A stretch of 64,000 nucleotides of DNA from an uncultured Eudoraea sp. (GTDB lineage Bacteria > Bacteroidota > Bacteroidia > Flavobacteriales > Flavobacteriaceae): positions 208,456 through 272,455 of the forward strand of contig NZ_CAMYOM010000001.1 of the NCBI RefSeq assembly GCF_947260015.1. The letters run 5' to 3'. Below, in pieces: positions 1 to 7,556 of the stretch. Under the pieces are notes generated by a model, which did no database searches, was not told where the DNA came from, and saw nothing but the letters and a program-made list of their open reading frames with translations. The translations under genes were made by a program, and so were the position numbers. Positions within the stretch are counted from its first letter, which is position 1. Each line of letters starts with the position of its first letter.

Positions 1-1227
1 GCACGTCTTGATGAGAATAATAGATTTTCCTTTAAATTGGATTCAGTAGATGAGGGTCTTCATCATTTTTACCACTTTCCGGAAGAGCAGTACGTGATAT
101 TAGAGCGAGGTGATAGTTTACAATTAAGGCTAAATACAGTAGATTTTGATGAATCATTGGTTTTTTCGGGTACAAATGAACAGGTAAATAACTTTCTTTT
201 GGAAATGTTTCTGTCCAATGAGGAGGAGGAAGAATTGATTTATGAGTACTATAGCCTTGAACCTGAAGCTTTTGCACTAAAAATAGACTCCTTAAAAAAT
301 GTAAAACTTGAATTATTAAACAGCCTTTCTATCGAGGCTGAGCTCTCAGATAGTGCTATGGAAATAGCCAAAGCTGGTATTATGTATACTTCGTACATCT
401 TCAAAGAAGCCTATCCGTTTTATCATAAAAAGAAAAAGGGTGAGAAATCTATTCATGATCTTCCGCCAGATTTTTATGACTACCGTGCCGATATAAATTA
501 TGATCAGAATGGCCTGTGTTATTACCGGCCTTATTATAATTTCATGAAATATCATTTAGGCAACCTTTCATACATGGATTGTAAAAACGGCTGTGGAACA
601 CAGAAAAAGATGGTCAAAAACCAACTTCATATTAATCAACACAAACTAAAGTTGATAGATAGCCTAATAAAGCAAAATGAACTTAGAGATAATTTGTTCA
701 GGAATGTTGCCATGGATTATTTACTTAAATATGACAAGGAGGAAAATATTGAAATTTTCATTGAGGAATTTCATCAACTATCTGGTAATAATAGGCACAT
801 ACACGAAATTAACGGACTATATGACGGAATAAGAAATTTACAACCTCAGAAAGAAATCCCGGAACTCATGGTATTTGATTCTGAAGGTAACAAGGTTTCC
901 ATAAAGGACCTGGGAAAGGACAGAAAGGTTGTATTTTACTTTTGGTCAGCACCAGAAAAAAGGCATTTTACTAATATGATTAAACGCATTGATCTATTGA
1001 AAGATAAATATCCGGAGTATACTTTTATTGGTCTAAATGTTAGAACAGAACATGGTCGATGGAATAATATGCTCGAAGTTGCCCAACTAGATAAAAGCGA
1101 GCAATTTTGGACCGAGAATTTTGAAAAAGTTGCAAATACCCTAATTATCTATGACGCTAATAGAGGTATCATTACAAATGATGGCATAATTGTAGATGCT
1201 TTTGCTAATGTTTATACCTCTTTCTAG
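1..1227 (+). CDS. TlpA-like thioredoxin-fold protein, 5' end outside the window
   Basis: The reading frame is open from base 1 to a TAG at 1225-1227. The ORF track's start is a TTG at 37 inside an already open frame, so the true start lies upstream. The last roughly 110 residues look like the TlpA/AhpC-TSA thioredoxin fold: a 'PELMVFDSEGNKVSIKDL' lead-in, then a beta strand 'KVVFYFWSAPEK', a long helix, and 'EYTFIGLNV'. The WCxxC active site is replaced by W-S-A-P-E-K, so both redox cysteines are absent. The upstream 280 residues are charged and helical and I do not recognise them. In the family, such proteins are periplasmic thiol reductases, often with an N-terminal DUF domain. Without cysteines this copy would be a binding or structural relative. 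The fold assignment is moderately sure; the role is unknown. Confidence 0.75.
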   Translation, partial: ARLDENNRFSFKLDSVDEGLHHFYHFPEEQYVILERGDSLQLRLNTVDFDESLVFSGTNEQVNNFLLEMFLSNEEEEELIYEYYSLEPEAFALKIDSLKNVKLELLNSLSIEAELSDSAMEIAKAGIMYTSYIFKEAYPFYHKKKKGEKSIHDLPPDFYDYRADINYDQNGLCYYRPYYNFMKYHLGNLSYMDCKNGCGTQKKMVKNQLHINQHKLKLIDSLIKQNELRDNLFRNVAMDYLLKYDKEENIEIFIEEFHQLSGNNRHIHEINGLYDGIRNLQPQKEIPELMVFDSEGNKVSIKDLGKDRKVVFYFWSAPEKRHFTNMIKRIDLLKDKYPEYTFIGLNVRTEHGRWNNMLEVAQLDKSEQFWTENFEKVANTLIIYDANRGIITNDGIIVDAFANVYTSF

Positions 1228-1298
1228 AGTGCCGGTTTGTTTCGAGGAACAAACGTATATATATATTCATCGCACTTGACCGAAATGAAGTTTTTGAA

Positions 1299-1952
1299 TT
1301 AATTTCCCTTATTATAATCCGCTAAAAACTTTTCTAATCCTATATCTGTTAACGGATGTTTTAGCAGACCTTCAATGGCAGATAAAGGACCAGTCATAAC
1401 ATCAGCACCTAGTTTTGCACAGTCAATAATGTGCATGGTATGTCTTATTGAGGCAGCTAAAATTTCTGTTTCATACCCATAGTTGTCATAAATATGCCTT
1501 ATTTCTGAAATAAGGTTTAATCCGTCCGTGGATATATCGTCCAATCTTCCTATAAACGGTGAAACATATGTTGCCCCTGCCTTAGCTGCCAAAAGGGCTT
1601 GTCCCGGCGAAAAAACCAAAGTGCAATTTGTTCGAATGCCTTTGTCTGCAAAGTATTTAAGTGCTTTTACACCATCTCGGATCATAGGAACCTTAACTAC
1701 AATTTGTTCATGTAAATCTGCCAGCGCCTCCCCTTCTTTAATCATTCCCTGCAAATCTGTGGCAATTACCTCGGCAGATACATCACCATCAACAATGTTG
1801 CATATATCCACATAGTGTTTTAAGATATTATTTTTTCCGGTGATCCCCTCCTTTGCCATTAATGAAGGATTTGTAGTAACCCCATCCAAAACGCCAAGTT
1901 CCTGAGCGTCTTTAATCTGATCCAAGTTAGCGGTATCTATAAAAAATTTCAT
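1299..1952 (-). CDS. tal: Transaldolase (small TalC/FSA-type)
   Basis: This 217-aa protein has the length and motifs of the small single-domain transaldolase/fructose-6-phosphate aldolase family: N-terminal 'FIDTANL' with Asp6, 'GVTTNPSL' near residues 24-31, the Schiff-base Lys87 in 'VVKVPM', and '[14 protein letters not shown]'. The family transfers a dihydroxyacetone unit between sugar phosphates in the non-oxidative pentose phosphate pathway, in the cytoplasm. Residue 133 is Phe (in SPF). True F6P aldolases carry Tyr here, and transaldolases carry Phe, so I infer transaldolase activity. Automated labels often read fructose-6-phosphate aldolase. The gene is monocistronic-looking and convergent with the partial gene to the left. 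Confidence 0.93.
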   Translation of the reverse strand: MKFFIDTANLDQIKDAQELGVLDGVTTNPSLMAKEGITGKNNILKHYVDICNIVDGDVSAEVIATDLQGMIKEGEALADLHEQIVVKVPMIRDGVKALKYFADKGIRTNCTLVFSPGQALLAAKAGATYVSPFIGRLDDISTDGLNLISEIRHIYDNYGYETEILAASIRHTMHIIDCAKLGADVMTGPLSAIEGLLKHPLTDIGLEKFLADYNKGN

Positions 1953-2016
1953 GTTTTTCTATTGTTTATACAACTCTTGCGAGCTGTGTTTTTACTTTAT
2001 AATGCAGCGTACAAAA

Positions 2017-2826
2017 CTACAATTTATAATGATTCAATAACAGGCGTTCATAAATTTTATCGGGCAATATTTTCTTTAAAACCAATGAGAATTTCTGCAT
2101 CGGACTTCCTACTTTATAATGAACTTTTGGGTTTTTTGTATTAATAATTTTTAACACCATTTCCGCAACCTTTATAGGATCCTGACCTTCCTCTACATGA
2201 TCATCTATTATGGCCAATGATTTGCTATAGGATTTATAATATGGCGAAGCGCTATTTGCAGGTGTATGATAACGGCCTGCTGCTATATTCGTTGCAAAAT
2301 CACCGGGTGCCAGGTTCGTAATTTTAATACCAAAGTCTTTGGTCTCCATTCTCAGAGCTTCTGTAAGTAGTTCTAAAGCTCCTTTGCTTGCAGAATAAAT
2401 TCCCCTATAGGGCAATCCCATATATCCGGCTATTGAGGTGATATTTATTATTAGGCCTGAATTTTGCTTTCGCATCTGTGGTAATACAGCTCTGGCCACA
2501 TTAATTGGTCCGTGGAAATTGGTGTCAAAAGTTTTTTTAATTTCAGCTTCCGGGGTTTCCTCAATTGGCCCCGTTATTCCAATTCCCGCATTATTTATAA
2601 GTACATCAAGAAAGCCTTCCGAGACAATTAAATTATTTATAGCCAGTTCAATACTGGCATTATCTCTAACGTCTAATTCTATGAGTTGAAAATCTGAAAA
2701 TTCCGGATAGTTCTCCAAGTTACGGGTGGTTCCATACACTTTATATCCTTTAGATTTAAGATGCAAACCAATAGATCTGCCAATACCTGAGGAACCGCCG
2801 GTAATCAAAACAATTTTTTGTCTCAT
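2017..2826 (-). CDS. Short-chain dehydrogenase/reductase (SDR)
   Basis: This is a classical SDR of 269 aa. The nucleotide-binding glycine motif 'TGGSSGIG' is near residues 9-16, 'NNAG' near 87-90, a catalytic Ser precedes the active-site 'YSASKGA' near 153-159, and 'PGDFATN' follows. These proteins are cytosolic NAD(P)-dependent oxidoreductases. Substrates cannot be read from the sequence. The C-terminal region 'KIYERLLLNHYKL' is typical of flavobacterial SDRs labelled as short-chain dehydrogenases of unknown substrate. It lies 64 bp upstream of the transaldolase on the same strand, so co-transcription is possible. Confidence 0.92.
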   Translation of the reverse strand: MRQKIVLITGGSSGIGRSIGLHLKSKGYKVYGTTRNLENYPEFSDFQLIELDVRDNASIELAINNLIVSEGFLDVLINNAGIGITGPIEETPEAEIKKTFDTNFHGPINVARAVLPQMRKQNSGLIINITSIAGYMGLPYRGIYSASKGALELLTEALRMETKDFGIKITNLAPGDFATNIAAGRYHTPANSASPYYKSYSKSLAIIDDHVEEGQDPIKVAEMVLKIINTKNPKVHYKVGSPMQKFSLVLKKILPDKIYERLLLNHYKL

Positions 2827-2952
2827 ATACCTTGCAAATAAACAAATAAAAAGAAGAGAAAGAAAATACTGAAATCTATATTCAGAACTTGAGTAGAGAA
2901 TTATATGAGCTGGAAGAGCGTGTCAAAAACACAAAATAAACCGCATAAAAAA

Positions 2953-3048
2953 AGGCAAGCTACCTACATCGCACCGCTACAACCTCGTACCCTTGCTGCG
3001 TTCCCACCCTGGGGGATTCAGAGGGAGCTGGTCGTGTAGGACTTGCCT
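2953..3048 (-). ncRNA. ffs: Signal recognition particle RNA (small bacterial SRP RNA)
   Basis: Read on the minus strand, this segment begins AGGCAAGTCC and ends with the complementary GCTTGCCT, giving a terminal helix. The middle holds the SRP-specific apical domain with GGGTGGGAACGCAGCAAGGG, matching the Ffh-binding loop seen in 4.5S RNAs. It is immediately followed on the minus strand by a T-run, consistent with termination. The RNA pairs with Ffh to target nascent membrane proteins. A good promoter lies directly upstream on the minus strand. No ORF covers it; it sits alone in a 370-bp gap between the SDR gene and the cyclotransferase gene. Confidence 0.92.
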
Positions 3049-3052
3049 CATG

Positions 3053-3083
3053 CAAATATACGACCAATTTAAATTTGGGACAA
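3053..3083 (-). promoter_or_regulatory. Bacteroidota-type promoter of ffs
   Basis: On the minus strand there is a TTG (3081-3083), 20 bp, then TATATTTG (3053-3060), matching the flavobacterial consensus TTG-N17-23-TAnnTTTG. The predicted start of transcription, a few bases after the box, coincides with the 5' base of the SRP RNA helix at about 3048. Confidence 0.75.
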
Positions 3084-3194
3084 TCGTTTTACATTCTTAT
3101 TTTAGCCCTAAAGCATTTAATAAATAATACTTTTGCTCAGAGAAGCTTCCAATATCAGGCTCATTAATCTTAACCCAGAGAAGTACAATCGCTT

Positions 3195-4241
3195 ATGAAT
3201 TTCATCAAGTTTTTCATTCCTCTTGCAATAGCTACTTTGTTCTTGGCCTGTGAAGGAGATCCAAAACCCAAACAGCTATTTTCAATTGAGTTAGCCGGTA
3301 AAACAAATGAGTTTAGAAATCATGAGCCAGTAGCTGTATCCATAAAGAATAAAAAAGGAAAAACAATAGATAACGTAAGCTATTCAATCGATGGAAAAAA
3401 ATTACAAATACAAAATGATAAACTAAGTCTCGATGTAACACGTCTAGGACTGAAAGAGCTTAAAGCTGTAATTGAATATGAAGGGAATACGGCAGAAATA
3501 ACGAAAAAAATAAAGGTTTTTTCCGGCACAGCACCTGAAATATACACTTATGAAATTGTCAATGAATATCCGCACGATTTGAAAGCATTTACCCAGGGAT
3601 TAGAATTTTACAATGATACTTTATATGAGAGTACCGGTAGTGGTGGAAATGCTAAATCATTCATCAGGAAATTGGATTTTAAAACCGGTAAAATATTACA
3701 ACAAAAGGACCTGGCCAAAAATTATTTTGGAGAAGGAATTACAATTTTAAATGACAAGCTTTACCAACTAACATGGCAAAGCAGAATGGGTTTTGTATAC
3801 CGCCTTCAGGATTTTAAAGAGCTTAATAGTTTTCAATATGGGGAGAGCAAAGAAGGTTGGGGACTCTGTAATGACGGAAAAATGATTTATAAAAGTGATG
3901 GTACGGAAAAAATTTGGTTGTTAGATCCGGAGACACTTACCGAAGTAAGTTATATAGAAACAGTTACCAATAAATCCATTTTCAATAAAGCTAATGAATT
4001 GGAATATGTGGATGGAAAAATATATGCCAATGTCTGGCAAAAGGAAAGTATGATGATCATTGATGCTGAAAGTGGGGCGATTGTTGGAGTAATTAATATG
4101 GCCGGATTGAAAAATAAAGTTAAAAAACATACTAATCTTGATGTTTTAAATGGAGTGGCCTACAACCCGGGAAGAGGCACGTTCTTTGTAACCGGGAAAA
4201 ACTGGGACAAACTCTTTGAAATCAAGATCATGAAAAAATAA
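3195..4241 (+). CDS. Glutaminyl-peptide cyclotransferase family lipoprotein
   Basis: The 348-aa protein starts with a lipoprotein signal peptide whose lipobox 'LFLAC' places the lipidated Cys at about residue 19. An N-terminal beta-rich region of about 100 residues precedes the glutamine cyclotransferase beta-propeller domain: 'YPHDLKAFTQGLEF', 'LYESTGSGG', 'GEGITILNDKLYQLTW' and 'ELEYVDGKIYANVW'. The family cyclises N-terminal Gln to pyroglutamate and acts outside the cytoplasm. T9SS substrates in this phylum often carry pyroglutamate, so a link is possible but inferred. A TACTTTTG box lies at 3128-3135. The next gene starts 1 bp after the stop, so the two are probably co-transcribed. Confidence 0.92.
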   Translation: MNFIKFFIPLAIATLFLACEGDPKPKQLFSIELAGKTNEFRNHEPVAVSIKNKKGKTIDNVSYSIDGKKLQIQNDKLSLDVTRLGLKELKAVIEYEGNTAEITKKIKVFSGTAPEIYTYEIVNEYPHDLKAFTQGLEFYNDTLYESTGSGGNAKSFIRKLDFKTGKILQQKDLAKNYFGEGITILNDKLYQLTWQSRMGFVYRLQDFKELNSFQYGESKEGWGLCNDGKMIYKSDGTEKIWLLDPETLTEVSYIETVTNKSIFNKANELEYVDGKIYANVWQKESMMIIDAESGAIVGVINMAGLKNKVKKHTNLDVLNGVAYNPGRGTFFVTGKNWDKLFEIKIMKK

Positions 4242-4242
4242 A

Positions 4243-4650
4243 ATGGAGGCTTTTGAAAAAACCTTAGTTGTACAACCTGATGATCTTGATGACCTGAATC
4301 ATGTAAACAATGTCCGCTATGTGCAATGGATTCAGGATATTTCCAAAGAGCATTGGCAATACCTGACTTCTAAAGAACTTCAGGAACGTTTTATTTGGGT
4401 AGTACTCAATCACAACATAACCTATAAAAGTGCCGCGGGTTTAGGTGACATTATTCTTCTTAAAACATATATTGAAAATTCAAAAGGAGCTATTTCTACC
4501 AGGGTTGTTGAGATGTACAACGCTGCCACGAATACTCTTTTGGTCCATTCCAAAACAACTTGGTGCCTTCTTAATCCCGAAACACTCAAACCTATACGAA
4601 TTACAGAGGAAATTCGTTCTATTTTTGCAGATGTGACAAGGAATCCTTAG
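4243..4650 (+). CDS. Acyl-CoA thioesterase (hotdog fold, 4HBT-like)
   Basis: This 135-aa protein fits a single hotdog domain. The signature 'DDLNHVNNVRYVQWIQDISKEHW' near residues 15-40 is the 4HBT/FatA-like start, with Asp16 and the HVNN turn. It is a predicted cytosolic thioesterase hydrolysing acyl-CoA or acyl-ACP; chain specificity is not readable. The start at 4243 follows the cyclotransferase stop directly, and the next lipoprotein begins 11 bp after its own stop, so the three form a likely operon. Confidence 0.88.
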   Translation: MEAFEKTLVVQPDDLDDLNHVNNVRYVQWIQDISKEHWQYLTSKELQERFIWVVLNHNITYKSAAGLGDIILLKTYIENSKGAISTRVVEMYNAATNTLLVHSKTTWCLLNPETLKPIRITEEIRSIFADVTRNP

Positions 4651-4660
4651 TTAAAATGAT

Positions 4661-6208
4661 ATGCGCCAAAGGTTATTTATTATACCCATCCTACTTTTAA
4701 CACTTCTCTGGTGCTCTTGCAGGAAAGATTTTCAATACGATACCAGCAGTGGTAATTTGGAGTTTTCAAAGGATACGGTCTATTTAGATACCGTTTTTAC
4801 CAATATTGGTAGTAGTACGTATTCTCTAAAAGTCTACAATCAATCTAATAACGATATACAAATCCCCAGTGTACGTCTGGCACAAGGCAATAATAGCAGC
4901 TACAGATTAAATGTAGATGGTGTGGCCGGAAAAGAATTTGAAAATGTTCCTTTGATGGCTAAAGACAGTTTATTCATTTTTATAGAAACAACATTTGATA
5001 TTTCAACACTGAACCAAAATGAATTTTTGTATACAGATGCCATCCTTTTTGATGAAGGACCCAAACAGCAAGAAGTACAATTGGTGACTTTGATAAAAGA
5101 TGCCATTTTCCTTTATCCGTCAGAAAATGCAGATGGAACCAAGGAAACTTTATTCTTAGGACTGGATGAAGAAGGAAATGAAGTTAGAATAGAAGGATTT
5201 CTGCTCTCCGATGAGCAACTTAGCTTTAGCAATGAAAAACCTTATGTCATTTATGGATATGCAGTGGTGGAATCAGAGAAAACGCTTAATATAGCTGCTG
5301 GCGGCAGAGTCCACTTTCACAAAGATTCTGGAATATTCGTAGGAGAAGGGGCTTCCCTTAGCGTTAATGGCAATTTAAGCATGGATACGCTTCTTTTGGA
5401 AAATGAAGTAATTTTTGAGGGTGACCGCCTGGAACCGGAGTTCTCCGAGGTACCAGGGCAATGGGGAACCATTTGGCTGGCTCCCGGAAGTATTAACAAT
5501 ACCATAAACCATCTTACTATCAGAAATGCTTCTGTGGGATTACTGGTTGAAGGCGATCCGGCTTTAAATCCACCAAAACTTTCCGTTAGTAATTCTCAGA
5601 TTTATAACAGCCTGGCCGTAAATATTTGGGCAAGATCTTCCTCCATTACCGGGGAAAATATGGTTCTTGGTAATGCGGGGAACGGCTCGTTAGTTTGCGA
5701 GAATGGTGGTAATTATTCATTCCTGCATAGTACAATAGCCAATTATTGGAGTAATGGTTTCAGATCAGGTGCCACATTGCAAATCAGTAATTATGATCCT
5801 GATGAAGATACAAGTGCAAGCGCACAGGACCTGACTGCTAGTTTTATAAACTGTATTGTAGATGGAAATTCATTTCTTGAACTTTCATTAAATTCTAATG
5901 AGACAAATTCATTCGACTTTTCTTTTACCAATTGCCTGATTAAATTTAAGGATACAAATAATCAATTTGATACAGATCCCTTCTATGATTTTGAAAATGA
6001 TACGTACTACAACAATGTTTTCCTGAATGAGGATACTGATTTTTTGAATACTGCAAACAACGACTTCAGGCTGGGTAATTCTTCTTCAGCAATTGGGAAA
6101 GCAGACCCCGCAACAGCATTGCAGATACCCTTAGATATTATAGGGACAGATCGTACTTCAGAACCCGATATTGGGGCCTACGAATTTATAGCTGTAGAGC
6201 AGAATTAG
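4661..6208 (+). CDS. Lipoprotein with right-handed beta-helix and choice-of-anchor Q-type C-terminus
   Basis: The 515-aa protein has a signal peptide ending 'LLWCSC', so it is probably a lipoprotein. Residues about 30-120 ('LEFSKDTVYLDTVFTNIGSSTY') form an Ig-like region typical of Bacteroidota cell-surface proteins. The middle has repeated short strands ('ANSQIYNS'-like turns, 'ITGENMVLGNAGNG') suggesting a parallel beta-helix. The C-terminus 'DIIGTDRTSEPDIGAYEF' matches the ending seen in choice-of-anchor Q proteins. It is likely surface exposed; no catalytic motif was recognised. It is the third gene after the cyclotransferase and thioesterase genes. Confidence 0.85.
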   Translation: MRQRLFIIPILLLTLLWCSCRKDFQYDTSSGNLEFSKDTVYLDTVFTNIGSSTYSLKVYNQSNNDIQIPSVRLAQGNNSSYRLNVDGVAGKEFENVPLMAKDSLFIFIETTFDISTLNQNEFLYTDAILFDEGPKQQEVQLVTLIKDAIFLYPSENADGTKETLFLGLDEEGNEVRIEGFLLSDEQLSFSNEKPYVIYGYAVVESEKTLNIAAGGRVHFHKDSGIFVGEGASLSVNGNLSMDTLLLENEVIFEGDRLEPEFSEVPGQWGTIWLAPGSINNTINHLTIRNASVGLLVEGDPALNPPKLSVSNSQIYNSLAVNIWARSSSITGENMVLGNAGNGSLVCENGGNYSFLHSTIANYWSNGFRSGATLQISNYDPDEDTSASAQDLTASFINCIVDGNSFLELSLNSNETNSFDFSFTNCLIKFKDTNNQFDTDPFYDFENDTYYNNVFLNEDTDFLNTANNDFRLGNSSSAIGKADPATALQIPLDIIGTDRTSEPDIGAYEFIAVEQN

Positions 6209-6350
6209 GCTTCAGTTGTTAAATTTGAAAGAATTTTCTTTCAATAATATTGATTTTCAACACTTTATGTAGAAAAACCTTAATTATTCTATGGTAAAAA
6301 TAGGGTGACTTCTCGAATAGGTTTACTACTTTGTACCCAAATAACCTGGC

Positions 6351-7082
6351 ATGGAGTATTCTTACACCATAATCGATTCCGACGCCACCTCAAATTTGCA
6401 GTTGCAGCACTATTTGGAGGACTATGGGGATTTTGAATGCATTAGTCAGGTTAGAAACTGTGAAGATGGTTTAAATGCCATTCTAAAATACACTCCGGAT
6501 ATTGTTTTTATTAACCTGAACGACAAGGCTTTTGAATATTTTCACATGGTCACTGAATTGTATCAGTATGTCAAAAATATTCCGATTTTAATTGGGATTT
6601 CAAAAAGCAAAGAATTCGCCTACAATGCTATTAAAAATAATTTCTTTGATTACTGGCTTATGCCGTATAATGAATTTGATATTCGCAAGACACTGTTACG
6701 CCTAAAAAAACAATTACCAAAAGAAGATGTTTCACATACACTTTGTCTTAAATCGTATAAAGATTACCAATATCTGGATACCAATGAGATACTCTATTTA
6801 AGGGCAGACAATAATGCGACGGATTTTGTAATGAAAGACGGCAGCACTATTAGTGCTTATAAGACCCTAAAGACTTTTGTAAATCAGTTACCTTCGAATT
6901 TTATACGTGTTCACCAAAGTTATATCTTGAACACCCACTATGTCTCCGGAATTAATTATGGAAAATCTAAATGCTTCTTAAAGATTAGGAAAACGCAGCT
7001 GCCATTCTCAAAATCCTACATAGAGAATATAGACGGGTTAAAAAAGATTTTATCAAAAAACACGATATCACCCTCCAATTAA
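6351..7082 (+). CDS. LytTR-family DNA-binding regulator with degenerate receiver domain
   Basis: The 243-aa protein has a receiver-like domain at residues 1-120 and a LytTR DNA-binding domain at about 130-238 ('DTNEILYLRADNNATDFVMKDG', 'IRVHQSYILNTHYV'). In the receiver, the acidic pair near residue 9-11 is kept. The phosphoacceptor Asp is Asn55 ('VFINLND') and the conserved Lys is Met104 ('DYWLMPYN'), so canonical aspartyl phosphorylation is not expected. It has no adjacent LytS-type kinase. It lies 159 bp upstream of a small lipoprotein gene and a TPR kinase/LuxR regulator pair and may control them; that is inference from position. Confidence 0.88.
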   Translation: MEYSYTIIDSDATSNLQLQHYLEDYGDFECISQVRNCEDGLNAILKYTPDIVFINLNDKAFEYFHMVTELYQYVKNIPILIGISKSKEFAYNAIKNNFFDYWLMPYNEFDIRKTLLRLKKQLPKEDVSHTLCLKSYKDYQYLDTNEILYLRADNNATDFVMKDGSTISAYKTLKTFVNQLPSNFIRVHQSYILNTHYVSGINYGKSKCFLKIRKTQLPFSKSYIENIDGLKKILSKNTISPSN

Positions 7083-7240
7083 ACGAATACTCTCAAAATC
7101 CTGTCGAATACTCCTAGAACAGGTACGCATACTAATACTTTTTTTTCTACACAATAAGTTTTTAGGTATTCGGCTAGTTTAGTCTCAAGCTAATCAACAA
7201 TGGCTGGTCAACAATAATTAACCACTTAAAAAATTAAATT

Positions 7241-7435
7241 ATGAAAAAAGTATTGAGCATTTTCGCAATAGTAGTATTTAGTATTGGATTATTTTCCTGT
7301 GAAGCAGATAACAGCGCCGAAGACCAGGCCATATATGAGGTAGGAACAGGTGGAGATGACATTCCAGATGGAGGCAACAGAGGTGATAGTACAGGTGGGG
7401 ATGACACTCCAGATGGTGGAGGCAGAGAGGGCTAA
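7241..7435 (+). CDS. Small lipoprotein with tandem GGDD-PDGG motif
   Basis: A 64-aa product with a clear lipoprotein signal ('MKKVLSIFAIVVFSIGLFSC', Cys20). The mature part is only about 44 residues, acidic and Gly-rich, with two copies of GGDD(I/T)PDGG. At DNA level the copies (7346-7376 and 7391-7424) are near-identical, which shows a recent duplication. It has its own terminator directly downstream, and the TPR kinase gene follows. I do not recognise a named family. Short lipopeptides beside TPR kinases occur in flavobacteria, and a sensing or signal role is only inferred. Confidence 0.75.
   Translation: MKKVLSIFAIVVFSIGLFSCEADNSAEDQAIYEVGTGGDDIPDGGNRGDSTGGDDTPDGGGREG
7346..7424 (+). repeat. 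Tandem direct repeat inside the small lipoprotein gene
   Basis: Copy 1 starts ACAGGTGGAGATGACATTCC at 7346 and copy 2 starts ACAGGTGGGGATGACACTCC at 7391, a 45-bp period that keeps frame. Differences are few and mostly silent or conservative, apart from one inserted GGT/GGA codon in copy 2. Confidence 0.8.
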
Positions 7436-7480
7436 GACACCATATAGTTACATTTATTCAACCCTTTTATTTTTTATAAA

Positions 7481-7522
7481 TAATTAAAAAGCCTTAAATA
7501 GTGTATTTAGGGCTTTTTAATT
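7481..7522 (+). terminator. Rho-independent terminator after the small lipoprotein gene
   Basis: A long stem TAATTAAAAAGCCTTAAATA / TATTTAGGGCTTTTTAATTA with a 3-nt loop; it is near-palindromic and could stop transcription from either side. It separates the lipopeptide gene from the kinase gene, so the two may be expressed at different levels. Confidence 0.8.
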
Positions 7523-7530
7523 ATCTTGTA

Positions 7531-7551
7531 TTAGAAACAATTAGTTTCTAA
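7531..7551. promoter_or_regulatory. Perfect inverted repeat before the TPR kinase gene
   Basis: TTAGAAAC-AATTA-GTTTCTAA is an 8-bp perfect inverted repeat with a 5-bp spacer, ending 5 bp before the kinase ATG at 7557. It could be an operator for a dimeric regulator or a small hairpin covering the ribosome-binding region. The sequence does not distinguish these. Confidence 0.55.
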
Positions 7552-7556
7552 GTGTT

